64,000 nt of DNA from Streptomyces sp. HUAS CB01 (lineage in GTDB: Bacteria; Actinomycetota; Actinomycetes; Streptomycetales; Streptomycetaceae), in contig NZ_CP129137.1 in assembly GCF_030406905.1 (NCBI RefSeq), forward strand, positions 4,856,001-4,920,000, read 5' to 3'. Position numbers and translations under genes: made by a program. The notes under the pieces are model-generated. The model was not told the DNA's origin and did not search any database. It saw nothing but the letters and a program-made list of their open reading frames with translations. Below are positions 1 to 9,006 of the stretch, one piece after another; the first letter of the stretch is position 1, and every line of letters begins with the position of its first letter.

Positions 1-263
1 CCACCCTCGCGGCCGTCGCGCTCGGCGCCGCGTTCGTCGAGCGCCACATCACGCTCGACCGCGCCATGTGGGGCTCGGACCAGGCCGCCTCCGTCGAGCC
101 CGGCGGGCTGCAGCGCATGGTCCGCGACATCCGCACCATCGAGGCCGCCCTCGGTGACGGAGTGAAGAAGGTCTACGAGTCCGAGCTCGCCCCGATGAAG
201 AAGCTCCGCCGCGTCCCCGGTGTCGTCGCCGAGGCCGAGCGCAGCGAGCCGGTCGCGGTCTGA
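1..263 (+). CDS. N-acetylneuraminate (or Kdn) synthase family protein, C-terminal part
   Basis: The gene enters from the left edge; about 86 C-terminal codons are present, ending with TGA at 261-263. The segment ERHITLDRAMWGSDQAASVE followed by IRTIEAALG is typical of the end of the NeuB/SpsE catalytic barrel, where sialic acid synthases condense a sugar with phosphoenolpyruvate; the SAF domain expected in full-length NeuB is not evident in this short tail. The next gene begins five bases later and looks like a polysialyltransferase-type enzyme, so both probably belong to one operon. In S. coelicolor the corresponding region is, from memory, linked to a Kdn-containing teichulosonic acid wall polymer. 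The family call is firm; the exact substrate (Neu5Ac or Kdn) is inference. Confidence 0.8.
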   Translation, partial: TLAAVALGAAFVERHITLDRAMWGSDQAASVEPGGLQRMVRDIRTIEAALGDGVKKVYESELAPMKKLRRVPGVVAEAERSEPVAV

Positions 264-268
264 CGACC

Positions 269-1348
269 ATGGACCTCGCCTTCGTCGAGAGCCCGGTCCA
301 GCTGCTGAACGTCCTGGAGTGGGCACACGCACCCGCGCTCCCCGCGATACCCGCGCAGCCGGGGCCGGGCGCCGCCCGGACCCCGGCGGGCCGGCACGGC
401 GACCTGACGGTCGTCGTGCTCTCGCCCACCGACCCCATGTCCCGCGGACAGCTGCGCCGGATGGTGGAGCTGGCGCGCGACGAGGGGATCACGGTGCGCT
501 GGCAGGAGGCCCGCGGCGGCGCGGACGCGGTCGTCCGGACCGTGCGTGCGCTGGGCCCCGTGCTGCGGCGGGCCGAGCGGATCGTCATCGGCGACCCGTT
601 CTCCCGCTATGTGCAGCTCCTGCTCACCCTCGTGGGGACCCGGCGGCTGACCGTGGTCGACGACGGCACGGCGACCATGGAGTTCGTGGCGCAGCTGACG
701 CGGGGCGAACGGCTGGTGCGCTGGCACCGGCGCGGCCGCCGGGGCCCGCGCGAGCTGCTGCTCGCGCCGGTCTCGGCCGCCGCCCGCCGGCGGCTCATGC
801 CGTCGCGCTGCCGCGAGGTCGAGCTCTTCACCGCGATGCCCGTGGAGGAGGTGCCGGACGGCATCACCGTCACCCCCAACCGGCTCCGCTGGACCCGCTC
901 GCGCTTCGGCCCGCCGCGTCTGACCCGGGGCGCGGACCTGGTGGGCACCTCGCTCGTCGAGACCGGGGTGGTCGGCCCCGAGCAGTATCTGGAGGCCGTC
1001 GCCTCGCTTGCCGGGGCGCACGGCGCCACCCGCTACTTCGCCCACCGCCGGGAGGGCACGGACAAGCTGCACCGGCTCGCCGCCGCCACCGGTCTGGAGA
1101 TCGTCCGGCCGGATCTGCCGCTGGAGCTGATCGCCCGGCGCGGCCCGGTCGGCCGTACGGTGCTGAGCTTCCCGTCCACGGTCGTGCACACCCTGCCGCT
1201 CGCGCTGGCGGGCACCGGTGTGACGGTGGCGGTGTGCGACATCGCCCCTGAGTGGCTCCAGGACACGGCCTCGCCCCGGGCCCAGGGCTTCCTCGCGGGG
1301 GTCACGGGGACGGCGCGGCACGTGCACCGGCTCTCGGCGCCGGCCTGA
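269..1348 (+). CDS. Polysialyltransferase-like glycosyltransferase
   Basis: 359 residues starting with ATG five bases after the NeuB-like stop, so probably cotranscribed. The N-terminus MDLAFVESPVQLLNVLEW, an acidic VVDDGTATMEF motif near residue 130 (the D/E-D/E-G motif of bacterial polysialyltransferases), FAHRREGTDKL near residue 255 and LSFPSTVVHTLPL near residue 310 together match the layout of capsule polysialyltransferases (CAZy GT38/GT52-like fold). It has no signal peptide or membrane helix, so it probably acts on the cytoplasmic face. In this context it could polymerise or transfer a nonulosonic acid such as Kdn into a cell-wall glycopolymer. The family assignment rests on motifs read by eye; the acceptor is unknown. 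Confidence 0.6.
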   Translation: MDLAFVESPVQLLNVLEWAHAPALPAIPAQPGPGAARTPAGRHGDLTVVVLSPTDPMSRGQLRRMVELARDEGITVRWQEARGGADAVVRTVRALGPVLRRAERIVIGDPFSRYVQLLLTLVGTRRLTVVDDGTATMEFVAQLTRGERLVRWHRRGRRGPRELLLAPVSAAARRRLMPSRCREVELFTAMPVEEVPDGITVTPNRLRWTRSRFGPPRLTRGADLVGTSLVETGVVGPEQYLEAVASLAGAHGATRYFAHRREGTDKLHRLAAATGLEIVRPDLPLELIARRGPVGRTVLSFPSTVVHTLPLALAGTGVTVAVCDIAPEWLQDTASPRAQGFLAGVTGTARHVHRLSAPA

Positions 1349-1719
1349 GCGGCCCGGGACGGTACCGGGCTGCCGGGTGCGCGCGTACGGCCGGTTTCCC
1401 GCCCTGGCCGCGGAGCCCGGCCGGTACCGTGCGGGACACGCGACCGGGGGGGTCCGGCCGGTGCGGACGGCCCGTGGCGGTGGGCGGTGGCGTGCGCGCA
1501 CGTTCCCCCCGCCCGGCCCGGGGTACCCGTACGGCCGACCTGGACGCGACAGGGGGCCGGAGTGTCCATATCGTGGTCAGGAGCGGGTGAGCTTACCCAC
1601 ACGGAACGACGGCCATGCGTCGTCAGACGCATTTTCTTCCCCCTATAGGGCTGAACTTTTGTTGATCTCGAGTTAGTTGGGCCTTGAAGGGGCCTACTCT
1701 TCAACGGGTGAACCAGTTG
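1349..1719. other. Non-coding gap upstream of the M20 hydrolase gene
   Basis: About 370 bases with no convincing gene. The first 200 are very GC-rich. The last 100 are AT-richer and contain the palindrome CCCTATAGGG at 1641-1650 and a TAGTTG hexamer near 1674, so the promoter of the following gene probably lies here. No clear terminator hairpin was found after the glycosyltransferase gene. Confidence 0.4.
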
Positions 1720-2958
1720 ATGTCCCGCGAGCCCGACGCCGGCCTGCCCGGCGAAGCCGAGTTGCCCGGCGACTACGTTCTGCCCGGCACGCTGTCCGAC
1801 GCCCTGCGCACCGAACTCATCGCCTTCCGCCGGGACCTGCACATGCACCCGGAGCTCGGGAACCAGGAGTTCCGCACGACCGCCGCGATCAAGGCGCGTC
1901 TGGAGGCCGCCGGCCTGCGCCCGCAGGTGCTGTCGACGGGCACGGGACTCGTGTGCGACGTGGGCACGGACCGGGTCCGGCCCATGCTCGCACTGCGCGC
2001 CGACATCGACGCCCTTCCGATCCCGGACACCAAGACGGGCGTGCCGTACCGCTCGACCGTGCCGGACCGGGCCCACGCCTGCGGCCACGACGTCCACACC
2101 ACGGCGGTCCTCGGCGCCGGTCTGGTTCTCGCCGACCTCGACCGGCAGGGGCTGCTGCCCCACCCGGTGCGGCTGATCTTCCAGCCGGCGGAGGAGGTGC
2201 TGCCGGGCGGCGCGGCCGACGCGATCGAGTCCGGGGCGCTGGACGGCGTGGGCCGGATCATCGCCGTGCACTGCGACCCGCGCGTCGACGTCGGCCGGAT
2301 CGGACTGCGCACCGGCCCCATCACCTCGGCCTGCGACCGGCTGGAAATCACCCTTGACGGCCCCGGCGGCCACACCGCGCGTCCGCATCTGACCACGGAC
2401 CTCGTCACGGCCGCGGCCAAGATCGTCACCGAGGTCCCGGCGCTGCTGTCCCGCCGGGTGGACACCCGCTCCGGACTGGCCCTGACCTGGGGCCGCATCG
2501 AGTCCGGGCACGCCTGCAACGTCATCCCGCAGCAGGCGGAACTCGCGGGCACCGTCCGCTGCCTGGACCTGCCCGCCTGGCGCGAGGCCCCGGACCTGGT
2601 GCACGCCGCCGTCGACGAGATCGCGACGCTGCACCGGGCCAAGTCGCAGATCAACTACATCCGCGGGGTGCCGCCCGTGGTCAACGACCCGGTGATCACG
2701 GAACTGCTGAGCGACGCCCATGCGGCGCGACGCGGATCGCAGGCGATCGAGGACACCGAGCAGAGTCTCGGCGGCGAGGACTTCTCCTGGTACCTGGAGC
2801 ACGTCCCGGGCGCGATGGCCCGCCTCGGCGTCCGCACCCCCGGTTCGGGCTCCCGCCTCGACCTGCACCGCGGCGACTTCGACGTGGACGAGGAGGCCAT
2901 CCGTGTCGGCGTGGAACTGTTCACGGCGGCGGCCCTGCTGGACGACCACCGATCGTAA
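1720..2958 (+). CDS. M20-family metal-dependent amidohydrolase
   Basis: About 412 residues. The sequence FRRDLHMHPELGNQEFRTT is the conserved N-terminal motif of the M20D amidohydrolases (hippurate hydrolase, IAA-amino acid hydrolase and N-acyl-amino acid hydrolase types). ALRADIDALPI and ACGHDVHTTAVLG supply metal ligands, FQPAEEVLPGGA the catalytic Glu pair, and SLGGEDFSWYLE the C-terminal motif. A dimerisation domain lies between roughly residues 210 and 320. No signal peptide is present, so it is cytoplasmic. The start is uncertain: TTG at 1684, GTG at 1708 and ATG at 1720 share the frame and none has a strong ribosome site; 1720 is my choice. The natural substrate cannot be deduced; the gene is followed by the nucleoside block but need not belong to it. 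Confidence 0.8.
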   Translation: MSREPDAGLPGEAELPGDYVLPGTLSDALRTELIAFRRDLHMHPELGNQEFRTTAAIKARLEAAGLRPQVLSTGTGLVCDVGTDRVRPMLALRADIDALPIPDTKTGVPYRSTVPDRAHACGHDVHTTAVLGAGLVLADLDRQGLLPHPVRLIFQPAEEVLPGGAADAIESGALDGVGRIIAVHCDPRVDVGRIGLRTGPITSACDRLEITLDGPGGHTARPHLTTDLVTAAAKIVTEVPALLSRRVDTRSGLALTWGRIESGHACNVIPQQAELAGTVRCLDLPAWREAPDLVHAAVDEIATLHRAKSQINYIRGVPPVVNDPVITELLSDAHAARRGSQAIEDTEQSLGGEDFSWYLEHVPGAMARLGVRTPGSGSRLDLHRGDFDVDEEAIRVGVELFTAAALLDDHRS

Positions 2959-3031
2959 CCAGACAGTTCATCTTACGTTCGTCCAACGCGACGATCCGAT
3001 AACGGCTGTCGAACACGTCTTTACCTGACAT

Positions 3032-3047
3032 CTACGCGCGTTACGAT
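3032..3047 (+). promoter_or_regulatory. Imperfect nucleoside-regulon operator and -10 of the BMP gene
   Basis: CTACGCGCGTTA at 3032-3043 matches the perfect palindrome found at four other promoters except in the last two bases. It overlaps a -10-like TACGAT at 3042-3047. A 50-60 base leader with AAGGAG at 3093-3098 then leads to GTG 3106. The site is inferred from the repeated motif. Confidence 0.55.
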
Positions 3048-3105
3048 CGCCGCAAAACCAGCGCCGGAAGTGGCGCTTTCGGTCAGGTTTATAAGGAGCC
3101 TCTCA

Positions 3106-4152
3106 GTGCGCCGGATCACCAGGATCGCCACCGTGGGCATCGCGTCCGCGGCTCTCGCGCTGTCCGCCACCGCGTGTGGCGGCAAGACCTCGTCCGAGGC
3201 CGGATCGGACGGCGGCACCAAGGCCGCCATCGCCTACGACATCGGCGGCCGCGGCGACCAGTCGTTCAACGACGCCGCCTACGCGGGCCTCGCCAAGGCC
3301 GAGAAGGACCTCGGTGTCAAGGGCACCGAGGCCGAGCCCAGCGAGGGCGAGGCGGACCCGGACAAGGTCCAGCGCCTCACGTCGCTCGCCCGCGCCGGCA
3401 ACAACCCGGTGATCGGCGTCGGCTTCGCCTACGCCCCGGCCATCGCCGAGGTCGCACCGAAGTTCCCGGACACCACCTTCGGTCTCATCGACGACACCTC
3501 CAAGACCGGCAAGAACATCGCCAACATGGTCTTCAACGAGGAGCAGGGCTCCTACCTGGCCGGCGTCGCCGCCGCCAAGGTGACGAAGTCCAACACCGTC
3601 GGCTTCATCGGCGGCGTCGAGACCCCGCTGATCAAGAAGTTCGAGGCGGGCTACGTCCAGGGCGTCAAGGACACCAACAAGAACGTCAACGTCAAGGTCC
3701 AGTACCTGACCCAGCCGCCGGACTTCGGTGGCTTCTCGAAGCCGGACCTCGGCAAGGCCGCTGCGCAGGGCCAGCTCGACGCCGGCGCCGACGTGATCTA
3801 CGCCGCCGCCGGTCTCGCGGGCTCCGGCTCGATCGAGGCGGCCGCCAAGGCCAAGAAGTGGGCCATCGGCGTCGACTCGGACCAGTACAACCAGCAGGGC
3901 CTCGCGGCGTACAAGAACTTCATCCTCACCTCGGTGACGAAGGACGTCTCGGACGCCGTCTTCAACCTGATCAAGTCGGTCAAGGACGGCAAGCCGCAGT
4001 CCGGTGAGATCCGCTACGGCCTGGACAAGGACGGCGTGGGCCTGGCCACCTCCAACCCGGCCTTCACCAAGATGACGGACGTCACCGCCGCGGTCGACAA
4101 GGCCAAGGCCGACATCATCGCCGGCACGATCAAGGTCAAGACCGCTCCGTAA
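3106..4152 (+). CDS. BMP-family nucleoside-binding lipoprotein of an ABC importer
   Basis: 348 residues with a lipoprotein signal peptide; the lipobox ends at Cys24 (SATAC). The start is GTG 3106, preceded by AAGGAG. The mature part has the bmp/Med (PF02608) pattern: AYDIGGRGDQSFNDAAYAG, then GVGFAYAPAIAEVAP, FNEEQGSYLAGVAA and GFIGGVETPLIKKFEAGY. Family members (BmpA, PnrA, RnsB) bind purine or pyrimidine nucleosides outside the membrane and deliver them to an ABC transporter. The ATPase and two permeases follow immediately. A hairpin at 4179-4216 separates this gene from the ATPase, so the binding protein can be made in excess while the rest has its own promoter. An operator-like site lies at its promoter. 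Confidence 0.92.
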   Translation: MRRITRIATVGIASAALALSATACGGKTSSEAGSDGGTKAAIAYDIGGRGDQSFNDAAYAGLAKAEKDLGVKGTEAEPSEGEADPDKVQRLTSLARAGNNPVIGVGFAYAPAIAEVAPKFPDTTFGLIDDTSKTGKNIANMVFNEEQGSYLAGVAAAKVTKSNTVGFIGGVETPLIKKFEAGYVQGVKDTNKNVNVKVQYLTQPPDFGGFSKPDLGKAAAQGQLDAGADVIYAAAGLAGSGSIEAAAKAKKWAIGVDSDQYNQQGLAAYKNFILTSVTKDVSDAVFNLIKSVKDGKPQSGEIRYGLDKDGVGLATSNPAFTKMTDVTAAVDKAKADIIAGTIKVKTAP

Positions 4153-4178
4153 CCGAGCGGCCCGACCCGATGGTCACC

Positions 4179-4216
4179 GGGTCCGGAAGGGCAGCGCGAG
4201 CCGCCCTTCCGGACCC
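4179..4216 (+). terminator. Hairpin between BMP lipoprotein and ABC ATPase genes
   Basis: Two perfect 14-base arms (4179-4192 and 4203-4216) flank a 10-base loop, 27 bases after the lipoprotein stop. There is no T-run, as is usual in Streptomyces. It may terminate transcription partially or stabilise the lipoprotein mRNA. Confidence 0.7.
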
Positions 4217-4257
4217 CGGACCAGGTTCTGGCCATCGGTTTTTGCTATTCGGTATCG

Positions 4258-4269
4258 CTACGCGCGTAG
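4258..4269 (+). promoter_or_regulatory. Nucleoside-regulon operator upstream of the ABC operon
   Basis: Perfect palindrome CTACGCGCGTAG, located after the hairpin and about 108 bases before the presumed ATPase start. The same 12-mer stands before add, deoC and the purine nucleoside phosphorylase gene. It probably controls a promoter for the ATPase-permease-cdd-deoA block. Confidence 0.7.
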
Positions 4270-4363
4270 AGCCCCTGGGGGCGCGATAACTTCGCCCCAC
4301 CCCTGCCCGCGCGACACCCGTATGGCGTCCGCCCTGCCCACTGCTTCTCGCTCCTTTCCCGCC

Positions 4364-4377
4364 AAGGAGAGTGCGTC

Positions 4378-4380
<3 letters not shown>
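4364..4380 (+). promoter_or_regulatory. Ribosome binding site that decides an ATC start
   Basis: AAGGAGA at 4364-4370 is the only strong ribosome site upstream of the ATPase frame. Eight bases after its AAGGAG core is ATC at 4378, in frame with the ATPase. GTG at 4371 directly abuts the site and is out of frame. Confidence 0.55.
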
Positions 4381-5942
<1,562 letters not shown>

Positions 5943-5946
<4 letters not shown>

Positions 5947-7052
5947 AGAAGTTCGACAAGGACCGGCTGCTCCTCGGCATCGCCGGCCCGGGCCTCGCCC
6001 TGGTCGTCGCGTTCCTGCTCACCTCCGTGGTGCTGCTCGTCTCGGACCGCGACCCGTTCGAGCCGTACCAGCTGATGTTCCAGACGGCCGAGTTCACGGA
6101 CGTCCAGGTCAACATCCTCAACCAGGCCGGCACGTACTACCTCGCCGCGCTCGCCGTCGCCATCGGCTTCAGGATGAACCTGTTCAACATCGGTGTGGAC
6201 GGCCAGTACCGCCTCGCCGTGATGCTCGCCGCCGTCGTCGGCGCGTCCGTCGAGCTGCCCGCACCGCTGCACGTCCTGCTGATCGTGATCGTCGCGATGC
6301 TGGTCGGCGCGCTCTGGGCCGGTATCGCCGGTGTCCTGAAGACCAGCCGCGGTGTCAGCGAGGTCGTCTCCACGATCATGCTCAACGCGATCGCCACCAG
6401 CCTGATCGCCTGGCTGATCCTGCCCGCCAACCTCGGTGAGCAGCTGGCCGGTTCGAACGACCTGACCACCGGCCAGATCGCCGAGTCCGGCTGGTTCCCC
6501 GGCCTGGCGATGGAGGGTGGCACGATCTACGGCTTCACCTTCGTGGCCTTCGCCCTCGGCATCGTCTACTGGTTCACGCTCAACCGCACACGCTTCGGCT
6601 TCGACCTGCGCGCCACCGGCGCCAGCGAGTCCGCGGCGCAGGCGAGCGGCGTCGACTCCAAGAAGATGGTCCTCACCGCCATGCTGATCTCGGGCGCGAT
6701 GGCCGGTCTCGTCGGTATGCCGCTGCTGCTGGGCCAGACCCACACGTACAGCCTGAGCTTCCCGGCCGGCGTCGGCTTCACGGGCATCACCATCGCGCTG
6801 CTGGGCCGCAACAACCCGATCGGCATCTTCTTCGCCGCACTCCTCATCTCCTTCATCGAGAAGACCTCGGCCGACCTGGACCAGTTCGGCTACGAGAAGG
6901 AGATCGCGACGATCATGCAGGGACTCATCGTGATCTCGGTCGTCGTGTCCTACGAACTCGTCCGCCAGTACGGGCTCCGCCGCCAGCAGCAGAAGGTCGG
7001 CGAGGAGCTCGCCGCCCAGGCCCGCAGGAACAAGGAAGAGGTTGCGCTGTGA
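5943..7052 (+). CDS. Nucleoside ABC importer permease 1
   Basis: 369 residues, ATG overlapping the ATPase stop as ATGA. It is a highly hydrophobic protein with about 8-10 membrane segments of the BPD_transp_2 family (YufP/RnsC/NupB type). The stretch SRGVSEVVSTIMLNAIATSL near residue 135 resembles the conserved EAA-like coupling loop of this family. Translation is coupled to both neighbours. It should form a heterodimeric channel with the second permease. Confidence 0.9.
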
Positions 7053-7147
7053 GTGACGCGCGCGCGGCCGACGGGCCGCAGACGACGACGAAGGCCGCGG
7101 CCCCGCGCCGCGAGAGCGGAGAAGCGAACGAAATGAGGACGGCATGA
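7049..7147 (+). CDS. Possible 32-residue coupled ORF between the two permease genes
   Basis: A GTG overlaps the permease 1 stop (GTGA) and the ORF ends in a TGA overlapping the ATG of permease 2 (ATGA). AAGGAAGAGG at 7032-7041 lies at a suitable distance upstream. The predicted product is hydrophilic and rich in Ala, Arg and Thr, without a recognisable domain. It may simply carry ribosomes across the 91-base gap between the permeases, or it may be an unselected open frame. Confidence 0.3.
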   Translation: MSDARAADGPQTTTKAAAPRRESGEANEMRTA

Positions 7148-8415
7148 GCGAGTCCACGAGCACGGTCTCGATGACGAGCACCGCGCCCAAGAAGGGCGGT
7201 GGACGCCCCACGCTGTCCCTGCCGGTCATCTTGCTGATCATCGCGGCCGGTCTCGCGCTGTTCTCGCTGGTCCGGGTGATCAGCGGCGCCAACGACCTGA
7301 CCTCGGTCGGCCAGGTCTCCGGAGCCCTCCAGCTGGCCGTCCCGATCGGCCTCGCCGGACTCGGCGGTCTGTGGGCCGAGCGGGCGGGCGTCGTCAACAT
7401 CGGCCTCGAAGGCATGATGATCATGGGCACCTGGTTCGGTGCCTGGGCCGGCTTCCAGTGGGGCCCGTGGACCGGTGTCGTGATGGGCGTCGTCGGCGGC
7501 GCACTCGGCGGCCTGCTGCACGCGATCATGACGGTGACGTTCAACGTGAACCACATCGTCTCGGGTGTGGCGATCAACATCCTCGCCATCGGCGTCACCC
7601 GCTACCTGTCGAACTTCACCTTCGCCGAGGCCCCCGGCGGCTCCTCGAAGCAGTCCCCGCGCATCGACCAGATCACCGAGATCACGATTCCCGGGCTCTC
7701 GGACGCCCTGGCGGACCTGCAGGCCAAGCACTGGTTCTTCGTCTCCGACCTGGCGGGCGTCCTCGGCGGCCTCGTCACCAACCTGTCGCTGCTGACGGTC
7801 GTCGCGCTGCTGCTCGTGCCCGCCACCTGGTGGATCCTGTGGCGGACCGGCTTCGGCCTGCGGCTGCGGTCCTGCGGTGAGAACCCCGTCGCCGCCGAGA
7901 CCCTCGGCGTCAACGTCTACAAGTACAAGTACATCGCCGTGATCGTCTCCGGTGCGCTGGCCGGACTCGGCGGGGCGTTCCTCGTGATCGTCTCCACCGG
8001 CATCTACCAGGAGGGCCAGACCGGCGGCCGCGGCTACATCGGTCTCGCCGCGATGATCTTCGGCAACTGGATGCCGGGAGGACTGGCCCTCGGCGCCGGA
8101 CTGTTCGGCTTCACCGACAGCCTCAAGCTGCGCGGCGGCGCCGAGAACGTCCACGCCATGCTCCTGCTCCTGGCGATCCTGCTGGTGCTCGCCTTCGCGT
8201 GGCAGCTGTACAAGAAGAAGTACTGGCAGGGGGCGATCTGCCTCGCGGTCTCCGGTCTGCTCTTCGCCTGGTACGGACTCACCGACGCGCTGCCCAGCCA
8301 GTTCGTGGACGCCGCGCCGTACGTCACCACGCTGCTGGTGCTCGCACTGTCGGCGCAGCGACTGCGGCCGCCCAAGGCCGACGGCCTGCCGTACAAGAAG
8401 GGGCAGGGCAAGTGA
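7144..8415 (+). CDS. Nucleoside ABC importer permease 2
   Basis: 423 residues, multi-spanning, BPD_transp_2 family (YufQ/RnsD/NupC type). GLWAERAGVVNIGLEGMMIM near residue 77 is the diagnostic N-terminal motif of this partner permease, and FNVNHIVSGVAINILAIGVT near residue 135 is the coupling loop. The start ATG 7144 has GAGGA about six bases upstream. A hydrophilic Ser/Thr-rich N-terminal tail precedes the first helix. The stop overlaps the GTG of the deaminase gene, so uptake and the first catabolic step are translationally coupled. Confidence 0.9.
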   Translation: MSESTSTVSMTSTAPKKGGGRPTLSLPVILLIIAAGLALFSLVRVISGANDLTSVGQVSGALQLAVPIGLAGLGGLWAERAGVVNIGLEGMMIMGTWFGAWAGFQWGPWTGVVMGVVGGALGGLLHAIMTVTFNVNHIVSGVAINILAIGVTRYLSNFTFAEAPGGSSKQSPRIDQITEITIPGLSDALADLQAKHWFFVSDLAGVLGGLVTNLSLLTVVALLLVPATWWILWRTGFGLRLRSCGENPVAAETLGVNVYKYKYIAVIVSGALAGLGGAFLVIVSTGIYQEGQTGGRGYIGLAAMIFGNWMPGGLALGAGLFGFTDSLKLRGGAENVHAMLLLLAILLVLAFAWQLYKKKYWQGAICLAVSGLLFAWYGLTDALPSQFVDAAPYVTTLLVLALSAQRLRPPKADGLPYKKGQGK

Positions 8416-8840
8416 CCCCCGGCCCCGCGCCGGCCGCCGACGCCGTCGACTGGGAGGCCCTGCGCGAGGCGGCGAGGGACGCGATGTCCCACGCGTACGT
8501 CCCGTACTCGGGCTACCCGGTCGGCGCGGCAGCGCTCGTCGACGACGGCCGCACCATCAGCGGCTGCAACGTCGAGAACGCCTCGTACGGCCTGTCGCTG
8601 TGCGCCGAGTGCGGACTCGTCTCGCAGCTGCACGCCTCCGGCGGAGGCCGCCTCACGCACTTCACCTGCGTGGACGGCAGCGGCGAGGTACTCATGCCGT
8701 GCGGCCGCTGCCGCCAGCTCCTGTACGAGTTCGGCGGCCCCGGTCTGCTGCTGGAGACGGAGGCGGGCATCCTGCCCCTCTCCGAGCTGCTGCCCCTGGC
8801 CTTCGGCCCGGAGAAGCTCGGCCCGGAGAAGCTCGGCTAG
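8412..8840 (+). CDS. cdd: Cytidine deaminase
   Basis: 142 residues, GTG start overlapping the permease stop (GTGA). The zinc site is complete: CNVENASYGLSLCAE supplies the first Cys and the catalytic Glu (CAEC), and MPCGRCRQ supplies the other two Cys ligands. It converts cytidine and deoxycytidine to uridine and deoxyuridine in the cytoplasm. The size fits the short homotetrameric class. The last codons carry a 15-base tandem duplication (8805-8834), giving a repeated GPEKL tail that looks recent and harmless. It sits inside the nucleoside uptake operon, and thymidine phosphorylase follows after a large hairpin. Confidence 0.95.
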   Translation: MTPGPAPAADAVDWEALREAARDAMSHAYVPYSGYPVGAAALVDDGRTISGCNVENASYGLSLCAECGLVSQLHASGGGRLTHFTCVDGSGEVLMPCGRCRQLLYEFGGPGLLLETEAGILPLSELLPLAFGPEKLGPEKLG

Positions 8841-8903
8841 GGCGTGTGGCGGAAGTAGCTCCCTCCGCCCGCAGGGCGGGCGGAGGGACTTCCGCCACAC
8901 GCC
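8841..8903 (+). terminator. 63-base near-perfect palindrome after cdd
   Basis: It begins on the base after the cdd stop. Outer arms of 16 bases (8841-8856 and 8888-8903) are perfectly complementary, and inner CCCTCCGCCC at 8861-8870 pairs with its complement ending at 8887. The stem would be very stable. It may act as terminator, attenuator or mRNA-protecting hairpin between cdd and deoA. Confidence 0.65.
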
Positions 8904-8928
8904 CCAGGCCCGCGGGCCATGACCCGGC

Positions 8929-8967
8929 GGCCTCTCCGCTGCTCCGGCGGAGGGGCCGCGACATTTT
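8929..8967 (+). terminator. Stem-loop followed by a T-run before deoA
   Basis: Arms 8929-8939 and 8947-8957 pair with one G-T mismatch and are followed by TTTTT at 8963-8967, an unusual intrinsic-terminator-like layout for Streptomyces. Together with the preceding palindrome it could limit read-through into deoA. Confidence 0.5.
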
Positions 8968-9006
8968 TCGCACCACCTGGTTCGCACCCGGAAGGACCCC
9001 AAGCAC

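Noticed and set aside
1641..1650. Palindrome CCCTATAGGG as an operator
   Set aside because: Single short occurrence with no second copy near related genes; not enough to call a regulatory site.
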